Origin: Glandiceps talaboti
Lineage: Eukaryota > Hemichordata > Enteropneusta > Spengelidae
Length of the DNA stretch: 64,000 bases
Assembly (NCBI RefSeq): GCF_964340395.1
Contig: NC_135563.1
Coordinates: forward strand, 4,940,422-5,004,421
Direction: 5' to 3'
Below the pieces are notes generated by a model, which worked only from the letters and a program-made list of their open reading frames with translations, did not search any database and was not told the DNA's origin. Position numbers and translations under genes: made by a program. Shown piece by piece: positions 63,624 to 64,000 of the stretch. Every line of letters starts with the position of its first letter. Positions within the stretch are counted from its first letter, which is position 1.

Positions 63624-64000
63624 GTAAGTAATTAACAATGTATATATTCATGAATACCTGTAATGGACAGTAAACCCCATTGGTCCAAACCTCTGCAAAG
63701 GGTCAACATCCGATCCCGTACATGTATGTATGAGTGTGTGGAGGGGGAGGGGGTCTTTGGCTACAACTTGGATGACTGACATTCTGTAAAAAGTGGCATT
63801 CCCACGTACCTCGGGCAATACTATGTTCATGCACACACCATTCCTTGAATTGGGCGACCAATAGCATTGTGTTATTATCCATGTTATCCTGTGTTATTAT
63901 TAGCTAATAATCCCTAAGGTACATTGTATTCTCAAAGCTGTATCATGACTTACCCACAGAATTTACTAGTAATTACCAGAGTGACGTTTTGTGAGCATAG
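63624..64000 (+). other. Start of arylsulfatase intron 10
   Basis: No gene or repeat recognised apart from a short G-rich run near 63740. Confidence 0.6.

Overview
This is animal genomic DNA, AT-rich with spliced genes. It is probably from a marine invertebrate such as a mollusc, lancelet, hemichordate or similar. The clues are GT-AG introns, an arylsulfatase gene, abundant microsatellites, and element types typical of invertebrates: a Penelope-like element, a BEL/Pao retrotransposon, a Polinton/adintovirus-like element and a RAG1-like DDE transposase gene. No rRNA, tRNA or CRISPR was recognised.

Region 1 (about 1.1-16.5 kb, minus strand) is a multi-exon gene resembling the N-RAG-TP type of transposase. 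It has a RAG1-like amino-terminal zinc domain (16504-16152), a RING plus adjacent zinc finger (9292-8553), and a DDE-type core spread over small exons down to 1173. It looks decayed. A 6.86-kb BEL/Pao LTR retrotransposon (9293-16151, 352-bp LTRs, 4-bp TSD TTCT) separates the first two domains. A truncated Penelope-like element sits in an intron (about 4.16-5.69 kb). A TAG codon lies in the exon carrying the first catalytic Asp, and the frame is lost at the BEL junction.

Region 2 (17224 to beyond 63623, plus strand) is an arylsulfatase gene of the ARSB/ARSI/ARSJ kind. Ten exons are visible. They carry a signal peptide, the DDLGW metal site, the CSPTR formylglycine motif, [20 protein letters not shown] and the WEGG motif. 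The 3' end lies outside the window.

Region 3 (17449-34196) is a 16,748-bp Polinton/adintovirus-like element inside intron 1 of the arylsulfatase gene. It has AG...CT ends, 170/171-bp terminal inverted repeats and a perfect 6-bp target duplication (ATTAAT). It encodes a protein-primed family B polymerase, a chromodomain integrase, a packaging ATPase, a probable major capsid protein, a penton-like candidate and about ten further small or membrane proteins. The capsid, ATPase and long structural-type frames are open. The polymerase and integrase are broken, the polymerase partly by a perfect 151-bp palindrome. Several other frames break at runs of 8-9 A or T.

Region 4 (intron 8, 41431-62471) contains about 16 kb of a 43-bp minisatellite in two blocks, roughly 375 units. 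The repeat unit is a copy of the intron 8/exon 9 boundary of the arylsulfatase gene. Each unit therefore carries a replica of the 3' splice site plus the first 17 nt of exon 9, followed in frame by a stop codon. Many units also contain a GTAAGT donor. Higher-order duplications of 0.48, 3.7, 6.2 and 9.85 kb are visible. A 3.9-kb unique segment with divergent coding-like exons interrupts the array.
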